Part shown: in pieces, positions 1 to 10,416 of the stretch
Layout of the letters: each line of letters begins with the position of its first letter
Numbering within the stretch: the first letter of the stretch is position 1
From: Isoetes taiwanensis
Taxonomy: Eukaryota > Streptophyta > Lycopodiopsida > Isoetales > Isoetaceae
Direction: 5' to 3'
Length of the DNA: 64,000 nucleotides
Assembly (NCBI GenBank): GCA_021234155.1
Contig: JAJEKV010000039.1
Location: 2,484,001 to 2,548,000 of the forward strand
Notes under the pieces: generated by a model
What the model was told of the DNA's origin: nothing
The model's database searches: none
What the model saw: the letters and a program-made list of their open reading frames with translations, nothing else
Program-made: the position numbers and the translations under genes

Positions 1-429
1 AATCCTCCAGATGATATGGTTTCAGTCCCCATCCAGCCGGCAGAGGTGAGTGACCAAGGATTTTTGAAGTCCTCCTATGAAAAAACTATCATTTCTGATG
101 ACAAGGCAGCAAAGGCTTTAGAAGAAGTCACAGCTACTGCCAACTTAGCTCCTCCCCAGCTGGAGGAGGTGATCAATAAAGGCTCTTTGGAGGCCTCTAA
201 TGATGTAGCTGCTATTTCTAGTGTCGAGGCAGCTTTGATTGTTAGTGAAGAATTATGTGATCAGGAACTTGAGCTGGAGGTTTGTAGTCTGGAGGGAAAC
301 CTTATCAATGCAAAAAAGAAGAAGGGCAAGCAGCAGAAAAAGGTCTCTTTTGCTCCAGGTGCCATTGCTAAAGTTCTTCATGAGCACTCTATATCAGAAG
401 GTGTTCGTAAAGGGAAAAAGTCTGTATGA
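1..429 (+). CDS. Lys/Glu-rich ORF, 5' end outside window; possible LINE ORF1 tail
   Basis: The frame is open from base 1 (Asn-Pro-Pro-Asp-Asp precede the first ATG at 16) to a TGA at 427-429, so the start lies outside the window. The protein is acidic for its first 95 residues and then has a basic run (AKKKKGKQQKKVSF, about residues 98-111) and a basic C-terminus (VRKGKKSV). No enzymatic motif is visible. In plant LINEs, ORF1 ends in a basic low-complexity stretch upstream of the endonuclease ORF, and a LINE ORF2 begins at 3547 on the same strand, so an ORF1 tail is the best guess. However, PPR debris lies between the two, so they need not be one element. It could instead be a fragment of a host nucleic-acid-binding protein. 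Confidence 0.4.
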   Translation, partial: NPPDDMVSVPIQPAEVSDQGFLKSSYEKTIISDDKAAKALEEVTATANLAPPQLEEVINKGSLEASNDVAAISSVEAALIVSEELCDQELELEVCSLEGNLINAKKKKGKQQKKVSFAPGAIAKVLHEHSISEGVRKGKKSV

Positions 430-1045
430 AGCAATGTTTTGTCTACTACATATAGGGGGAGACATATCCCTTATGCGGCTACCTAAAGCTAGGATTAGTG
501 GAGCAGTTCTATCCCAAAAACGAGGCAAGTATTTTGAGTTTTTTTCTCACGGTTACTCGTATTACTTTCTTCTGTCTGCACTAGTTAAGTGGTGTTATCA
601 GATTTTGTGGTTGGAAAAAGGAGTTTGTGGTTTAAAGGGACAATGTTTGTGCTGCCCTATGATGTTAATTACGATAAGCAAAATATGTGGAGAATTTGGC
701 TGGGGATATGTGTGGAATCATCTGATGTATGGGGAAGAATGGTATATTAAACAAGCAGCACAAGTGTGGATGTTATGTAAGGAGAATTCGTCCCCGCATA
801 CAATATGGTCAGAAAGTAACCACGGGCATTATGTCACCAGAACTTGCATGAATGCTCCAATTGTGGTGCATAAAAAGGGATGTCGAAAAAGTTCTAAAAT
901 GTTTCTCATAAGGAATTGTACTAGGATGATAAGACCTGGATTTGGCCTCAGAGACAGATTACCTCAACTAAGAATGGAAATGAAACCAAGCTGGATGTAC
1001 TGAAACTGGATATGTCAATATAAACAGACAGTTAAAAAATTACTT
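430..1045. other. no recognisable gene
   Basis: The plus strand has an overlapping 254-residue open frame (239-1003), but its composition is not protein-like and I recognise no domain. It is probably decayed sequence between the Lys-rich ORF and the PPR remnant. Confidence 0.4.
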
Positions 1046-1391
1046 TTGGATACTTTAATTGATGCCTTAATATGGGCGCAACATGATCGGATAAAAAATG
1101 TCGGACTTGCTGTTTACTCTTGTATGACTGCAATCTATGATAACTTCGGATGGTCAGGACCTTTAACATGTGTAGAAAATTCTGTCATGGCTTACAAAGC
1201 GGTGATTCAGCACAACATACATCTGTCTAGTAATCAGACCATAACATCTGTCTGTTGCTTGCTTAAGGAATGCCGTCAAAAATTAGAACGTGGTAGGCAG
1301 GTTCAGACTCGGATGGTCTTCAATGGATTCGATGTTCATACCTTTTTAGCTGACCACCTCAGCCGGCCGTTTGCAATATGTAGCATAATAA
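1046..1391 (+). pseudogene. PPR-repeat protein fragment, part A
   Basis: One open stretch carries a helix-turn-helix pattern typical of plant organellar PPR proteins of the PLS type: TITSVCCLLKECRQKLERGR followed by QVQTRMVFNGFD and TFLADHL. These match the usual pattern LLKAC...LE.GRQVH...V..GFD.D.FV...L. PPR proteins bind organellar RNA and act in editing, splicing or stability. The reading breaks off at 1391, where E1 begins with CAGGGGG. PPR-type sequence resumes after E1 at about 2864. No intact start, DYW domain or full array is present. The PPR call is firm at the level of a few motifs; function of this copy is not expected. Confidence 0.7.
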
Positions 1392-2863
1392 CAGGGGGTT
1401 TTCTTTGTGTTTTTGTACGCTTTTCACTAAGGTTTTCCTATGATTTCGTGATGTATTCAAATGGATGTACTAATGCGTACATCTAGAGTGCACCATTTCT
1501 GAGCCATTGATTTTAGCCTTTTTTTTCAATGGTCAACAACCAATGGCTCACAACAAAAGCCCTTTTTTTGTGCGTGTGGTGCATAATGGGCACATGAAGG
1601 GCCATTGATTTTAGCCCAACAACCAATGGCTCACAACAAAAGCCCTTTTTTTGTGCGTGTGGTGCATAATGGGCACATGAAGGACCATTGATTTTAGCCC
1701 AACAACCAATGGCTCACAACAAAAGCCCTTTTTTTGTGTGTGTGGTGCATAATGGGCACATGAAGTGCTTGAAGGGCGCATGTAGTGCAGTTTCCCCTTC
1801 GGCAACACATTTCTTATCATAACTTTTGATCCAGAGCTCTGTTTGAGATGATTTTTATTGCGTTGGAAAGCTCTCTCCGAGATCTTTTTGATAGTGTATG
1901 ATATGGATATGTTTGGTTTAGTTATCTATGCTAAAACAGCAATTTTTCGGCCGGGTTTGGTAGGCTAACACATCCTACCAGCTGATTAATACAGGATTGT
2001 GCTATTGGATATTGTTTTATGGCTCATTCCGAATGAAGCTTGCAAAAAATTACCATGTATTTTTAGATTTTGAGGCAGTTATTAAGCAAATTCCAAGGCT
2101 TCTAGATCCTTGTGCTAACAAGCAGAAAAGTTTCCCACTTTGGTTTCTCACCACAAGAATCCATGGAGACCAAAGGCTGCTGTCAAATTCCAGTTGGAAA
2201 ATGTTTGTGTATGAGTGTTGCAAACTTTATGACTTTCAGAATAATGGGATCAATTTGCTCTATCTTTATAGTAACTTTTACTTATGTTCTATTTGTTTTA
2301 TTGTGATCAAATTCAAAAGCTACAGGCGATAAAGCCTCAAATGAATTCTAGTTTTTTTTTTTTGTTTGAATTCTAAAATTTTTGTCACCCGGAGGGGGGC
2401 CCCTAAGGCCTCGAAACGGCCAAAAAAAAATTTTTAGCAACACAAACCATTAACATCCAACATATAAAAATTAAATCCCCCAACACATAACAACCAACAC
2501 ATAACAACCATTTACATTAATAACCAACACATAACTACCATTGACATTAATTAACACAACTATTGGGTCCAACACATTTAAATTAAAATCCCCCTTAAAC
2601 CCCCTTTGGTTTGGGTGCATATTCACACGGGGGGTGACGTAGGGCAGCGAGAGCCCTCATAATTGTATTTTGCACGTACAAAATCAAGACCATATAGTAT
2701 TCCGCTTGAAATCTTATAGTATTTTGCGAATCTTGTTATACAGTATAGCAAATTTTGTACTTGCATACCCCACAAACGAGGAACTTTACGTACGGTGTAG
2801 ATTAAGGAATAAGGGGTGAATATGCCTATCCAACAGCTCTCGTTGCCCGGAGTCACCCCCGTG
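1392..2863. mobile_element. E1, non-autonomous DNA element
   Basis: The left end CAGGGGGTTTTCTTTG and about 110 following bases are similar to the left end of E2 at 6894. The right third (2420-2863) is similar to 8906-9284 of E2. The right end CACCCCCGTG is roughly the inverse of the left CAGGGGG. It interrupts PPR-type sequence, which is present on both sides. No transposase ORF is visible. The flanking 8-mers (CATAATAA and TAAATATG) do not match, so either the exact ends or the target duplication are eroded. Terminal bases and the E2 target duplication suggest a hAT relative, but this is inference. Confidence 0.65.
1501..1765. repeat. 83-bp tandem repeat, about 3 copies, inside E1
   Basis: The unit contains CAACAACCAATGGCTCAC, then AAAAGCCC, a T run, GTGTGGTGCATAATGGGC and CCATTGATTTTAGCC. 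CAACAACC starts at 1534, 1617 and 1700, a period of exactly 83. Copies differ at only a few sites. The unit itself contains the inverted pair CCATTGATT and CAACCAATGG. Confidence 0.9.
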
Positions 2864-2871
2864 TAAATATG
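2614..2871. repeat. subterminal inverted repeat at the right end of E1
   Basis: CATATTCACACGGGGGG with GGGCAGCGAGAGCCC (about 2617-2655) is mirrored by GCTCTCGTTGCCCGGAG with CACCCCCGTGTAAATATG (about 2836-2871). Arms are about 35-40 bases around a 180-base AT-rich centre. The same left arm occurs at about 9050-9088 and the right arm at about 9264-9284 in E2. It could be a MITE riding inside the family or the family's own terminal structure. Confidence 0.8.
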
Positions 2872-3380
2872 AAGTCTGATTAAGGCAAGTCATGCCTGTA
2901 CTAAAATTGAAAACCCAAGTGGGTATACATGGAATGCTATCGTTGACACTCATGCAAAATTGGCAAGTAACAATGTCATACCGCAATTTTACTTGAAATT
3001 GTTGCTGCTATTAGGTCCAGTTAGTTACAAATACATTTGTGTCGCTGTCCTTAAAGGCCGACTTATGACACCAGAGCTTAGGTTCATTCACGAACATATT
3101 ATTGGATATGGGCTTCAATTTGTCCTTATAGTGGGAAATGATGCAATCTAAGGTCATGGTTGGGAGCGACCTTGTGGAGGCATATGCCAAATGTGGGTGC
3201 ATCCAATCTAAGGTCATGGTTGGGAGCGACCTTGTGGAGGCATATGCCAAATGTGAGTGCATCCATGAAGCATGTCACGGGTTTAAAAACTTTCCAGTAA
3301 GGAATGTGGGGACTTGGGGTGCAATGATTGATGGATATGCAAAATTGGGTGAAGTTTTACTTGTCTCAGAGTGCTCTATT
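2864..3380 (+). pseudogene. PPR-repeat protein fragment, part B
   Basis: After E1, PPR motifs resume in shifted frames. The pieces are YTWNAIVDTHAKL (about 2924-2962), YICVAVLKGRL with RFIHEHIIGYGLQ (about 3029-3120), then VMVGSDLVEAYAKCGCI, EACHGFKNFPVRNV and TWGAMIDGYAKLGE (about 3149-3350). These fit successive PLS-type repeats. Frameshifts and a lost segment separate the second and third pieces. A perfect-length 60-bp tandem duplication lies inside the last repeat. The reading loses similarity after about 3380, before the LINE starts at 3547. It is a degraded host-gene copy, not a working PPR gene. Confidence 0.75.
3144..3263 (+). repeat. 60-bp tandem duplication in PPR remnant
   Basis: 3144-3203 and 3204-3263 differ at a single base (GGG to GAG near the end). 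The unit is 20 codons long, so the duplication keeps the PPR frame and doubles one half-repeat (SKVMVGSDLVEAYAKC). Near identity beside otherwise decayed sequence indicates a recent event. Confidence 0.95.
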
Positions 3381-3546
3381 AAAAGGTTAGGGGGGTATAA
3401 AATATTTATTACTAGCTACCGATTCTCTCCTTTTAACCCCTTAGTTGGTTGGTGTGGCATGGTCTGGCCCCCTATGTCCAAATGGGGGGACAATCCTTTA
3501 TGGTCAGAAGATGGTAAGGGGTTATGACGATTAAATAAATAATGAA

Positions 3547-3907
3547 ATGAAGATTATTTCATGGAATCTTCGGTATTAAGGGCCCTCTTAAGAGGACTAG
3601 AGTTCTCAAGGCAATGAGATCAATGAATGCGGATATGTTGCTCATTCAGAGCGTAGACTTCCCCGACTTTGAGGCCAGCTCCTTAGGTACCGGGTAGGCA
3701 GCCAATATTCCTCTTTTATCCGTCTTTGCTAGAGGCACCAAAGGGGGTACGGAACGCTATGGAAGGGTTTAACTAGTACCCTACAATATCTTTGAACCCG
3801 ATGGTAGGTGGCAAGCGGACACTTTGACACGATGGTATCCAATGGGGAGTGATTAATATTTATGCATCAAATAAGCCCGTGAGAGAGCTACTCTATGGAA
3901 GGAAATT
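3547..3907 (+). pseudogene. LINE ORF2 N-terminus, endonuclease start, frameshifted
   Basis: An ATG at 3547 opens MKIISWNLR, the conserved start of LINE AP-endonucleases (the N binds metal). The frame breaks at about 3573. The continuation in the next frame reads IKGPLKRTRVLKAM and ADMLLIQS, with further breaks before 3908. The rest of the endonuclease continues in the long ORF that follows. Confidence 0.85.
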
Positions 3908-6893
3908 ATGGATTGGGTGATCACCGGCCGTAGACAAAATTGGGTACTAGGTGGTGACCTTAATATGACAGATGTTTGGGATCAGAAGATTGGCTTGCAT
4001 AGGAATCTTTTGGGTGAGGAGCGACGGGCATGGGATTCCCTTCTCAATAATTGTGATTTTGTTCTTCTCCCACCATCAAACACTCCGTATTCATGGTCGA
4101 ATAAGCAAAAGGGAAGGGACAGAGTTTACTGCCTACTAGATAGGTTTTATGTGGCTAACAAGTCTGCCCCCTTCATGGATCGGTGCTATGTGAAAGGAGA
4201 TCTTGCCTTTTCCCAGTCAGATCATGTTCCACAAAAACTAATATTTGAAGATCTCCCTTTTGCTAGACGAAGGGGAAATGTTCCTTTTAAATTTAATACA
4301 AGACTCTTAGGGAAAGATGCTTTCTGCACCCCATTCAGGGAATATCTGTTAGCTCAGCCAAGGGAAGAGGGGCTTCCCAGTATGAAATCATGGATCAGGA
4401 AAAATGCCATTATGAAGGATTGGATAAAAAAGTGGGGGAAGCTACGGGCTAGTGAATTTCGGAAAACTAAGGTTTTGTATGACCAAATTCGGCACGTTAA
4501 GCAAGATCTGGTTCTAGACCCATTCAACGAGGCCAATCAGGCCCTTGAAGAGGAGCTAGAGGTCCGTATTAAAGCTATAGAAGAGGAAGAGGCTCGAGGG
4601 GCTGCTATTAGATCAAAAACCAAATGGTATGCAGAAGTGGACCATGAGAGCTCCAAGTGTTTTTTTAGACTGGCAGGAGCTAGATTGGCGGAGAATAGTA
4701 TTACTTCAGTTACTAATGATCAGAATGAAGTTCTTAGAGATGAGGCAGAAATTAAATCCTACTTCAGAGACAATTATGAGGATTTTTTTAAGGAGGATCC
4801 CCTTCCAAACGATTTTAACAGTCAATGCTCTCAGTGGCTTCCTTCTCTGGGGCAAGATCAGGTAGTGGCTGAAAATGATAATAGGATTTTACTCCAAGAG
4901 CCTGAAGATGTAGAAATCTATAAGACTCTGTGTTCCTTGGCCTTTGGTAAGTCTCCAGGACCACATGGGTTCCCGCCAGAGTTCTATGTAGAATTCTGGG
5001 ACATTCTGGGGCCATTCTTTACTGCTGCAATCAGGGGTGCTTGGGCAGCTAAATACCTACACCCGGCCCTAGCAACTGGCTTTATCTCCCTGATCCCAAA
5101 AGTCCATAAGCCTCAGGTACTAAATGAATGGAGACCAATAGCTCTAACTAATGTGCTGTACAAAGTAATCATGAAGGTCATTGCTAATCGGTTGAAGCCA
5201 ATCTTAACCCGTTTGATTGGAAGTGAACAATCAGCCTTTCTCCCAGGCAGGAACATTTTGGACAACTATCTGGCAGCAAGAGAGGGGCTCCATTGGTGTA
5301 AGTCCTCTCGCCAGAATTGTGTATTGCTGAAGCTAGATTTTCGTAGAGCCTATGACTCTATTAGGTGGAGTGGGCTAAAAAACATAATGGTTCATATGGG
5401 CTTTGAAGTTAACTTGATAGAGTTAATTATGGGCTTGAACAAAATGGCATCAGCATCTGTTCTGGTTAATGGGCAGCCGACTGGTCTCTTTGAGCTCAGG
5501 AAAGGAATTAGGCAGGGGTGTCCCCTCGCTCCTTACCTTTTTCTAATCATGGCATATCTCTTAACTTGTATGGTGAAAAGCTTGATGATGAGAGGATTGT
5601 TGAATGGACTACTTCTTCCAGGTTCCAATAAAACTATGACTATTATGCAATATGCAGACAATACCTCTCTTTTCTTAAGGTATGATGATGGGAGTTTCCC
5701 TGCCTTTCAACAGGTTTTAAAATCTTTTTACTCCATATCGGGGATTGGGCTGAACCACGCTAAATGTGATGTAATATGGCCTTTTGACGAAGACATTGAT
5801 ACAAGGGTCAGGGCATGGAACAATCATACGGTGGCAGCTACAGAGACGACTAAGTTGTTGGGTATGCCACTTAACCTTGGAGAAAATCTAAAAGGTCTTT
5901 GGGCGCCAATTATAGAAAGGATTCGAAAGAAGGTTAACCTCTGGTCCTGCAAGTCCCTGTCCACCATGGGGAGAGTGACAGTAGCCAATGCAATCCTTAA
6001 TGCGACTCATATTTACTACTCTTCAGCTATTGTGGCACAAAAATATGTGTATGACCAGTTACTAGTAATCATTCGTAAATTTATCTGGGGAGGGAAGATA
6101 GCTGGGGTTGCATGGTCAGAAATTTGCCGAAGTAGGAAGGATGGGGGATTAGGATGTAAAGACCCAATGGTCCAGGGAAAGGTTTTGGCAGCCAAGTTTG
6201 TCTGGAGGGCTATCCAAGGGGATGCATCCCCAGCTATTTCCTTTGTGGGCTACTGGCTATAGCAAGGTAAGATAAAGAGGAAACCTTCGACCCCCAGAGA
6301 TGATATTAGCTCCTATTTCTATAAATTCTCAATGGGTCGAGGTACTTCCCCAGTAATGAGGAAAATACTAGAAGCCTGGCAAGATGTGCAGAATCTTTTC
6401 AGTATAGCAGAAGCTCATTGGGAGGCAGGGGAGCTGAGTATATTTTGGAATACTAGGATTTGGAAGAGGGAAGCGCTTCCTCTTGCTCTTGTACACCCTC
6501 GAGTGTTTACTAAATGGCGTGTTGCAGGAATTCGTCAGGTTGGGCAGTTGTGGGAAAATGATAGATGGATTACTTGGACAAGATTTAAAGCTCTGGTTCC
6601 AGGTGTCGGGGAAGGTGATAGGAAGGTCTTTAGGAAGATTATGGTGAATGTCAGAACGGTCTCTGGTATTGTAGGGGAAGAGGACAGGTGGTTGTGTGGG
6701 GATGAGGCAGAATATAAAGTAAAAAAAATGTATGGACTGCTAATGCCACAATCCCCATTAAAGGCTGCAGATAGGTTGGGATTAGATCAAGCAGAAACCA
6801 TGGGTCTATTGACTAAGTCTTGGGGCTCCTTATGTTCCAAAAAGATTCAATTCTTTCGTTGGATCAGTCTACAAGATATATCTAGCATTATGA
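3908..6893 (+). pseudogene. LINE ORF2: endonuclease C-terminal part and reverse transcriptase
   Basis: The first 784 codons (3908-6259) are open. The stop TAG at 6260-6262 is followed by in-frame sequence up to 6893. The endonuclease half shows GGDLN (residues about 17-21) and the SDH motif (about 105). The RT shows the fingers/palm motifs NVLYKVIMKVIANRLK, FLPGRN, LKLDFRRAYDS (first catalytic Asp) and GIRQGCPLAPYLF. The active-site box reads YADN at residues 582-585 instead of YADD (bases 5651-5662), so the third catalytic Asp is Asn. The segment after the stop (WNTRIWKREALP, IQFFRWISLQ) is the usual connection towards the zf-RVT domain. E2 cuts the frame after ATT ATG at 6892-6893. Confidence 0.93.
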
Positions 6894-9287
6894 CAGGGGG
6901 TTGTTTTTGTATTTTTATACAATTTTTTCCTATGGTTTTACTATGATTTGGCTGCCGTATTGCGCATGGTGTACTAATTAGTACTTCTAGAGTGCATCTA
7001 GTATTTCCATGCACCTTGTGTCATTGTTTTTTTTTTCCCCTTGGCAATTCAATGGTCACAACATTATTTTGTTATTATTTTGTTATGTAAAACACATTAT
7101 ATTATGGCATCGAGCAGACAAAGATTAGGGCTTCTTGCTGGGGGTCGTTTCGTAAGGCAGACAGGTATGTCAAAGTTTAGGGTTTGCTGACCGCTTGGAG
7201 CAGGTTGTTTTGCAGATGTCCCTCACTCCTGAGTTAGGACAAGGAATCCAAGCAGTTCTGGCTGAGCTATTTCATGTCCTGCATCGCCCATTACTGCATT
7301 GATCAGAGACAGCCCATTCCAGCATCGAACAGGGTATTTTAGGGTTTCTTTAGAAGCCACTCCGTCCCTTTTAAGAAGAAGCCACTCTGTCCTGAGCTTG
7401 TTGGAGAGTATGGATTCAGATTCATCTGTTAGTGAGAGAGTTTAGGAGATCCGTGATGCTGCTAGAATGCTTCTTGCTTTCGAATTTAGATAAAAACAAC
7501 GAGAGGCGAATGTTTTTAGGCATTCAACAATTTATTAACGTGATTCAGCAAAATTTATTCTCATTTCACAAAACGGAGTAAGTAATTGTCATTGTCATTG
7601 CTTCTTGGAAAAAAAAACCATTACTTCTTATTAGGAATCTGACATTTGCATGTAGCTCTATATTCTCAACAGGACCCTATGTAGACATCAAACGCCACAG
7701 ATTTGTCCATGGGCAATTTAATATCCTGGATAAGCAGAATTGTATGTTAATTTGTTAGGTATGTGGCATTTACAGATGTAAGCAAGGTGTTTCTACCATG
7801 TCAATCTCCAATTCCATACTTGCTAGTGGCAGGACATGAAGAAGCAAATGTAAACTCTAGACCTTCAGAATCTTTAACTGCTTCAACACGAACAACAGTG
7901 GGAGCCATGCCAATACTAGCGGCTACACCAACTGCAGAAGCTACACCAACCATGGGAGCAACACCTTCTGCAGCATAACCAGTACCAAATGCACCTCCAT
8001 ATAATCCCAGAACATTGATGCAGCTCTTCGCAATGTAGTTCATAGAGTACAGGAACTCCTTACTGACCAAATTACAAGAACACTTGGTGTACGTTCATCT
8101 TTCAAGTATTCAATTCCATATACTTGTTTGTTACTCTAAGAATGCCTTACAGTTGTGCATGTGGGACAAAATCCTGTAAGTAAGAAGGATGTTTTTATTT
8201 GCTGCTTGCAGATTTAATATATACTAACATTAACTAACAATTTACAGGCTGATTCAATAGTTAATCCAGGACCTGCAGTTTTTATTAATCCAAATAAGCC
8301 AAATCCCGTCATGGTGCAGGTTGTTACATGATTGTTATGTCATGGTGTCAGGCTGATCTCTCCAATTACGGTTATGAATTGTTGTTAAATCCTCCAGGAG
8401 GAGACCTTAATATTCTTAATCTTGGCGCATATGAAGCCATTCAGAAACTAGGACATTGCATACAAATTGCTTGTATATCTCAGATGCTTTGCACTTTTCT
8501 CATATGCTCATGTAGAGGCGCATTTTATTTTCTCATACACAACTGTTGTGGTCATGTTTCCTGCTACAAGCCATTGTTTTCCAACTGGGTGGATAGTAGA
8601 AGTGGAACATTGTTCACGTTCATTCTATGCCACTTTAACATTGTTTTCCAACTCGGTGGATAAGAGAAGTGGAACATTGTTCACGTTAATTCAATGCCAC
8701 CTAAGGGGACATTGGAAGACAAAACTTTTTAATTAGGATATGTAATGGGTTTAAATCCCTAAAATGTGTTACTGCGATTGCCTCAAAGACACATATAGCT
8801 CAACGTTAAATTGTATATGCACATTTCTTGCTACCTTTATATTTTGATAAATTCCATCTTCTTGAAACTAAACCCTGATTCGACATATCAATTCCCCAAG
8901 ATTTTTTAAGGTTGTTAGGGCCCGAAGGGCCCAAATTTTTTTTTAATAGAACAACCAACACACAATTACTATTAGCATTAATTAACGTAAACCATTGCAT
9001 TCAACACATTTAAATTAAATCCCCCTTAAAATCCCCTTTGGTTTGGGTGCATATTCACACGGGGGTTATGTAGGGCAGCGAGAGCCCCTAAAAACTAATA
9101 ATACATGTACAAAATTAACACCATTAAGTATATTCTCTCAAATCTTATAGTATTTTGCAAACCTTGATATACAGCATACAAAAACTTGTACAAGCATACC
9201 CCACAAATGAGGATCGTTATGTACGATCCAGATCAAGGAATAAAGGGCAAATATGCCCATCCGACAGCTCTCGTTGCCCGGAGTATA
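6894..9287. mobile_element. E2, 2.4 kb non-autonomous DNA element in LINE ORF2
   Basis: LINE ORF2 is cut here. The flanks are CATTATGA (6886-6893) and CACTATGA (9288-9295), an 8-bp target duplication with one mismatch. Removing E2 plus one copy joins the LINE frame exactly (Ile-Met-Ile-Trp). Both ends match E1: CAGGGGGTTGTTTTTG on the left; GCTCTCGTTGCCCGGAG on the right, where the final CACCCCCGTG seen in E1 is missing. An 8-bp duplication and CAGGG ends suggest the hAT group. No transposase is visible. The interior holds short coding-like scraps (7410-7490; 7763-8070 with an Ala/Thr/Pro-rich frame) that I do not recognise. Confidence 0.8.
8574..8705. repeat. 67-bp tandem duplication inside E2
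   Basis: TTGTTTTCCAACTSGGTGGA starts at 8574 and again at 8641. Both copies continue with AGAAGTGGAACATTGTTCAC. There are about 5 differences per unit. Confidence 0.9.
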
Positions 9288-9741
9288 CACTATGATATGG
9301 TTGTTGAACAAGGGTGTTGTTCAACATGATCTCTGCCCTCTAGGATGTGGAGCGTCAGAGACAATGGATCACCTTTTCTTTTGTTCGATCCTAGGAGAGT
9401 ATTGGAGGTGGGTTTGTCCAATTATTGGGTTACAGACGTGTCAGCTATCATGGCCGGCCATTCTAGCCAGCTTAGATGCAGATGTTATCCAGCTGACTTT
9501 AACCAATATATCATTGTGGTGTATTTGGAAACACCGATGTGGTGTAGCTCTTGGAGGACTGACTGCTTCACTAATAAGGATTCAGAATAGCTTCAACATG
9601 GAGGTAGCCTTCATGGCCTTAGCTCACCATAGGAAGTTTGGCCGCAATTACAACAAGAACTTGGATAGAATTGGCAGTATAAGGGGTTTCTATTCCTTTT
9701 TTAAATGTAACTGGGATCTGGATTTAAACAGTGTGCAGTAA
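9288..9741 (+). pseudogene. LINE ORF2 C-terminus, zf-RVT-like domain
   Basis: After E2 the frame resumes as MIWLLNKGVVQHDLCPLGC then ETMDHLFFCS. This is the Cys/His-containing zf-RVT pattern (C-P-x-x-C ... H-L-F-F-x-C) of plant LINEs. WRWVCPIIG and SLWCIWKHRC follow, as in the family's C-terminal tail, and the frame ends at a TAA at 9739-9741. This piece is uninterrupted and in frame with the upstream ORF once E2 is removed. Confidence 0.9.
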
Positions 9742-10032
9742 GGGCTTACGACCTGTCCGACACCTGTTAGGATGTTGGACGGTGGACCTTCGCTTGCAGA
9801 TGGGCTTTCTCCTAAGTCCTTGTTGCTTGGAACTGGCTGCTAACTCCATATAGTATCTAAGCCTGGATGAAGACGGTTTCCCTATAGTAATCCAGGGGTA
9901 GGGAAGATTGGAGTGGTAGTCTTAGTACAAGCCTTGGTACTTATGAGTTATATCTGCTTAGTGATAATTATTTCCATCAATCCCATCTGGGGATATCTTA
10001 TGTAAATTTTTATATATTAATACATATTCTTA

Positions 10033-10063
<31 letters not shown>

Positions 10064-10064
10064 A
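9742..10064 (+). other. LINE 3' UTR and poly-A tail
   Basis: There is about 300 bases of non-coding sequence after the ORF2 stop, then 27 consecutive A at 10038-10064. This marks the 3' end made by target-primed reverse transcription. The target duplication cannot be paired because the 5' end is eroded or outside the window. Confidence 0.9.
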
Positions 10065-10283
10065 TGCATGCCAAGATTAGGAAAAACCTGGCGCCAAAGT
10101 TTATGCAGTCTTAGATTCGACCTCCCTCTCCCATTCGGCCTCTCTTCTCTCGTGCAGTGTCTGCCGCTTTAGCTTGTTCCTCATGAATTTCTTCCAATCA
10201 ATAGTAAGTTTCTTGCCCTTACTACTACGATTAATTGTATGAGAAAGTTTCCATATTTTAAAGTTTTGATTTGTGGCTAGCAG

Positions 10284-10416
10284 GCAAGCCCATGGTTCTC
10301 GCAATCGGTCGGGGGATGAAAGCGACGAGAATGAGAGAGAGGACAGAATGGCTAGCTTCTTTGATAATATGCCCAGTGACATATATCAAGATCTCTTTGA
10401 CGAAATGGAGAAAAGG
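10284..10416 (+). pseudogene. exon-like segment, unidentified gene
   Basis: This segment is bounded by a consensus acceptor (GTGGCTAGCAG) and donor (GG|GTAAGA). One frame is open throughout and reads as an acidic then helical peptide: RNRSGDESDENERED, then MASFFDNMPSDIYQDL and FDEMEKR. A pyrimidine-rich stretch with another possible GTAAGT donor (about 10200-10209) lies upstream. I do not recognise the protein. Together with 11323-11588 it may be remains of one plus-strand gene, perhaps a nuclear protein judging by the charge. The opposite strand also has a coding-like Lys/Arg-rich frame at 10101-10210, so the gene model is uncertain. Confidence 0.4.

Larger units (their letters stand above)
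3547..10064 (+). mobile_element. LINE (non-LTR retrotransposon), interrupted by E2
   Basis: Domains are in the standard plant L1-clade order: AP-type endonuclease (3547 to about 4250), reverse transcriptase (about 4980-5780), connection and zf-RVT-like C-terminus (to 6893 and 9288-9741), 3' UTR (9742-10037) and a 27-base poly-A tail (10038-10064). Elements of this kind copy themselves by target-primed reverse transcription. Frameshifts in the endonuclease, one in-frame stop at 6260-6262, a changed RT active site and the 2.4 kb E2 insertion show that the copy is dead. ORF1 is either lost or is the ORF at 1-429. Confidence 0.93.

Noticed and set aside
239-1003. 254-codon plus-strand ORF
   Set aside because: It overlaps the Lys-rich ORF, has unusual composition and shows no motif. 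Treated as chance.
7763-8070. Ala/Thr/Pro-rich ORF in E2 on either strand
   Set aside because: It is low complexity on both strands and the coding strand cannot be decided. Mentioned only as a scrap inside E2.
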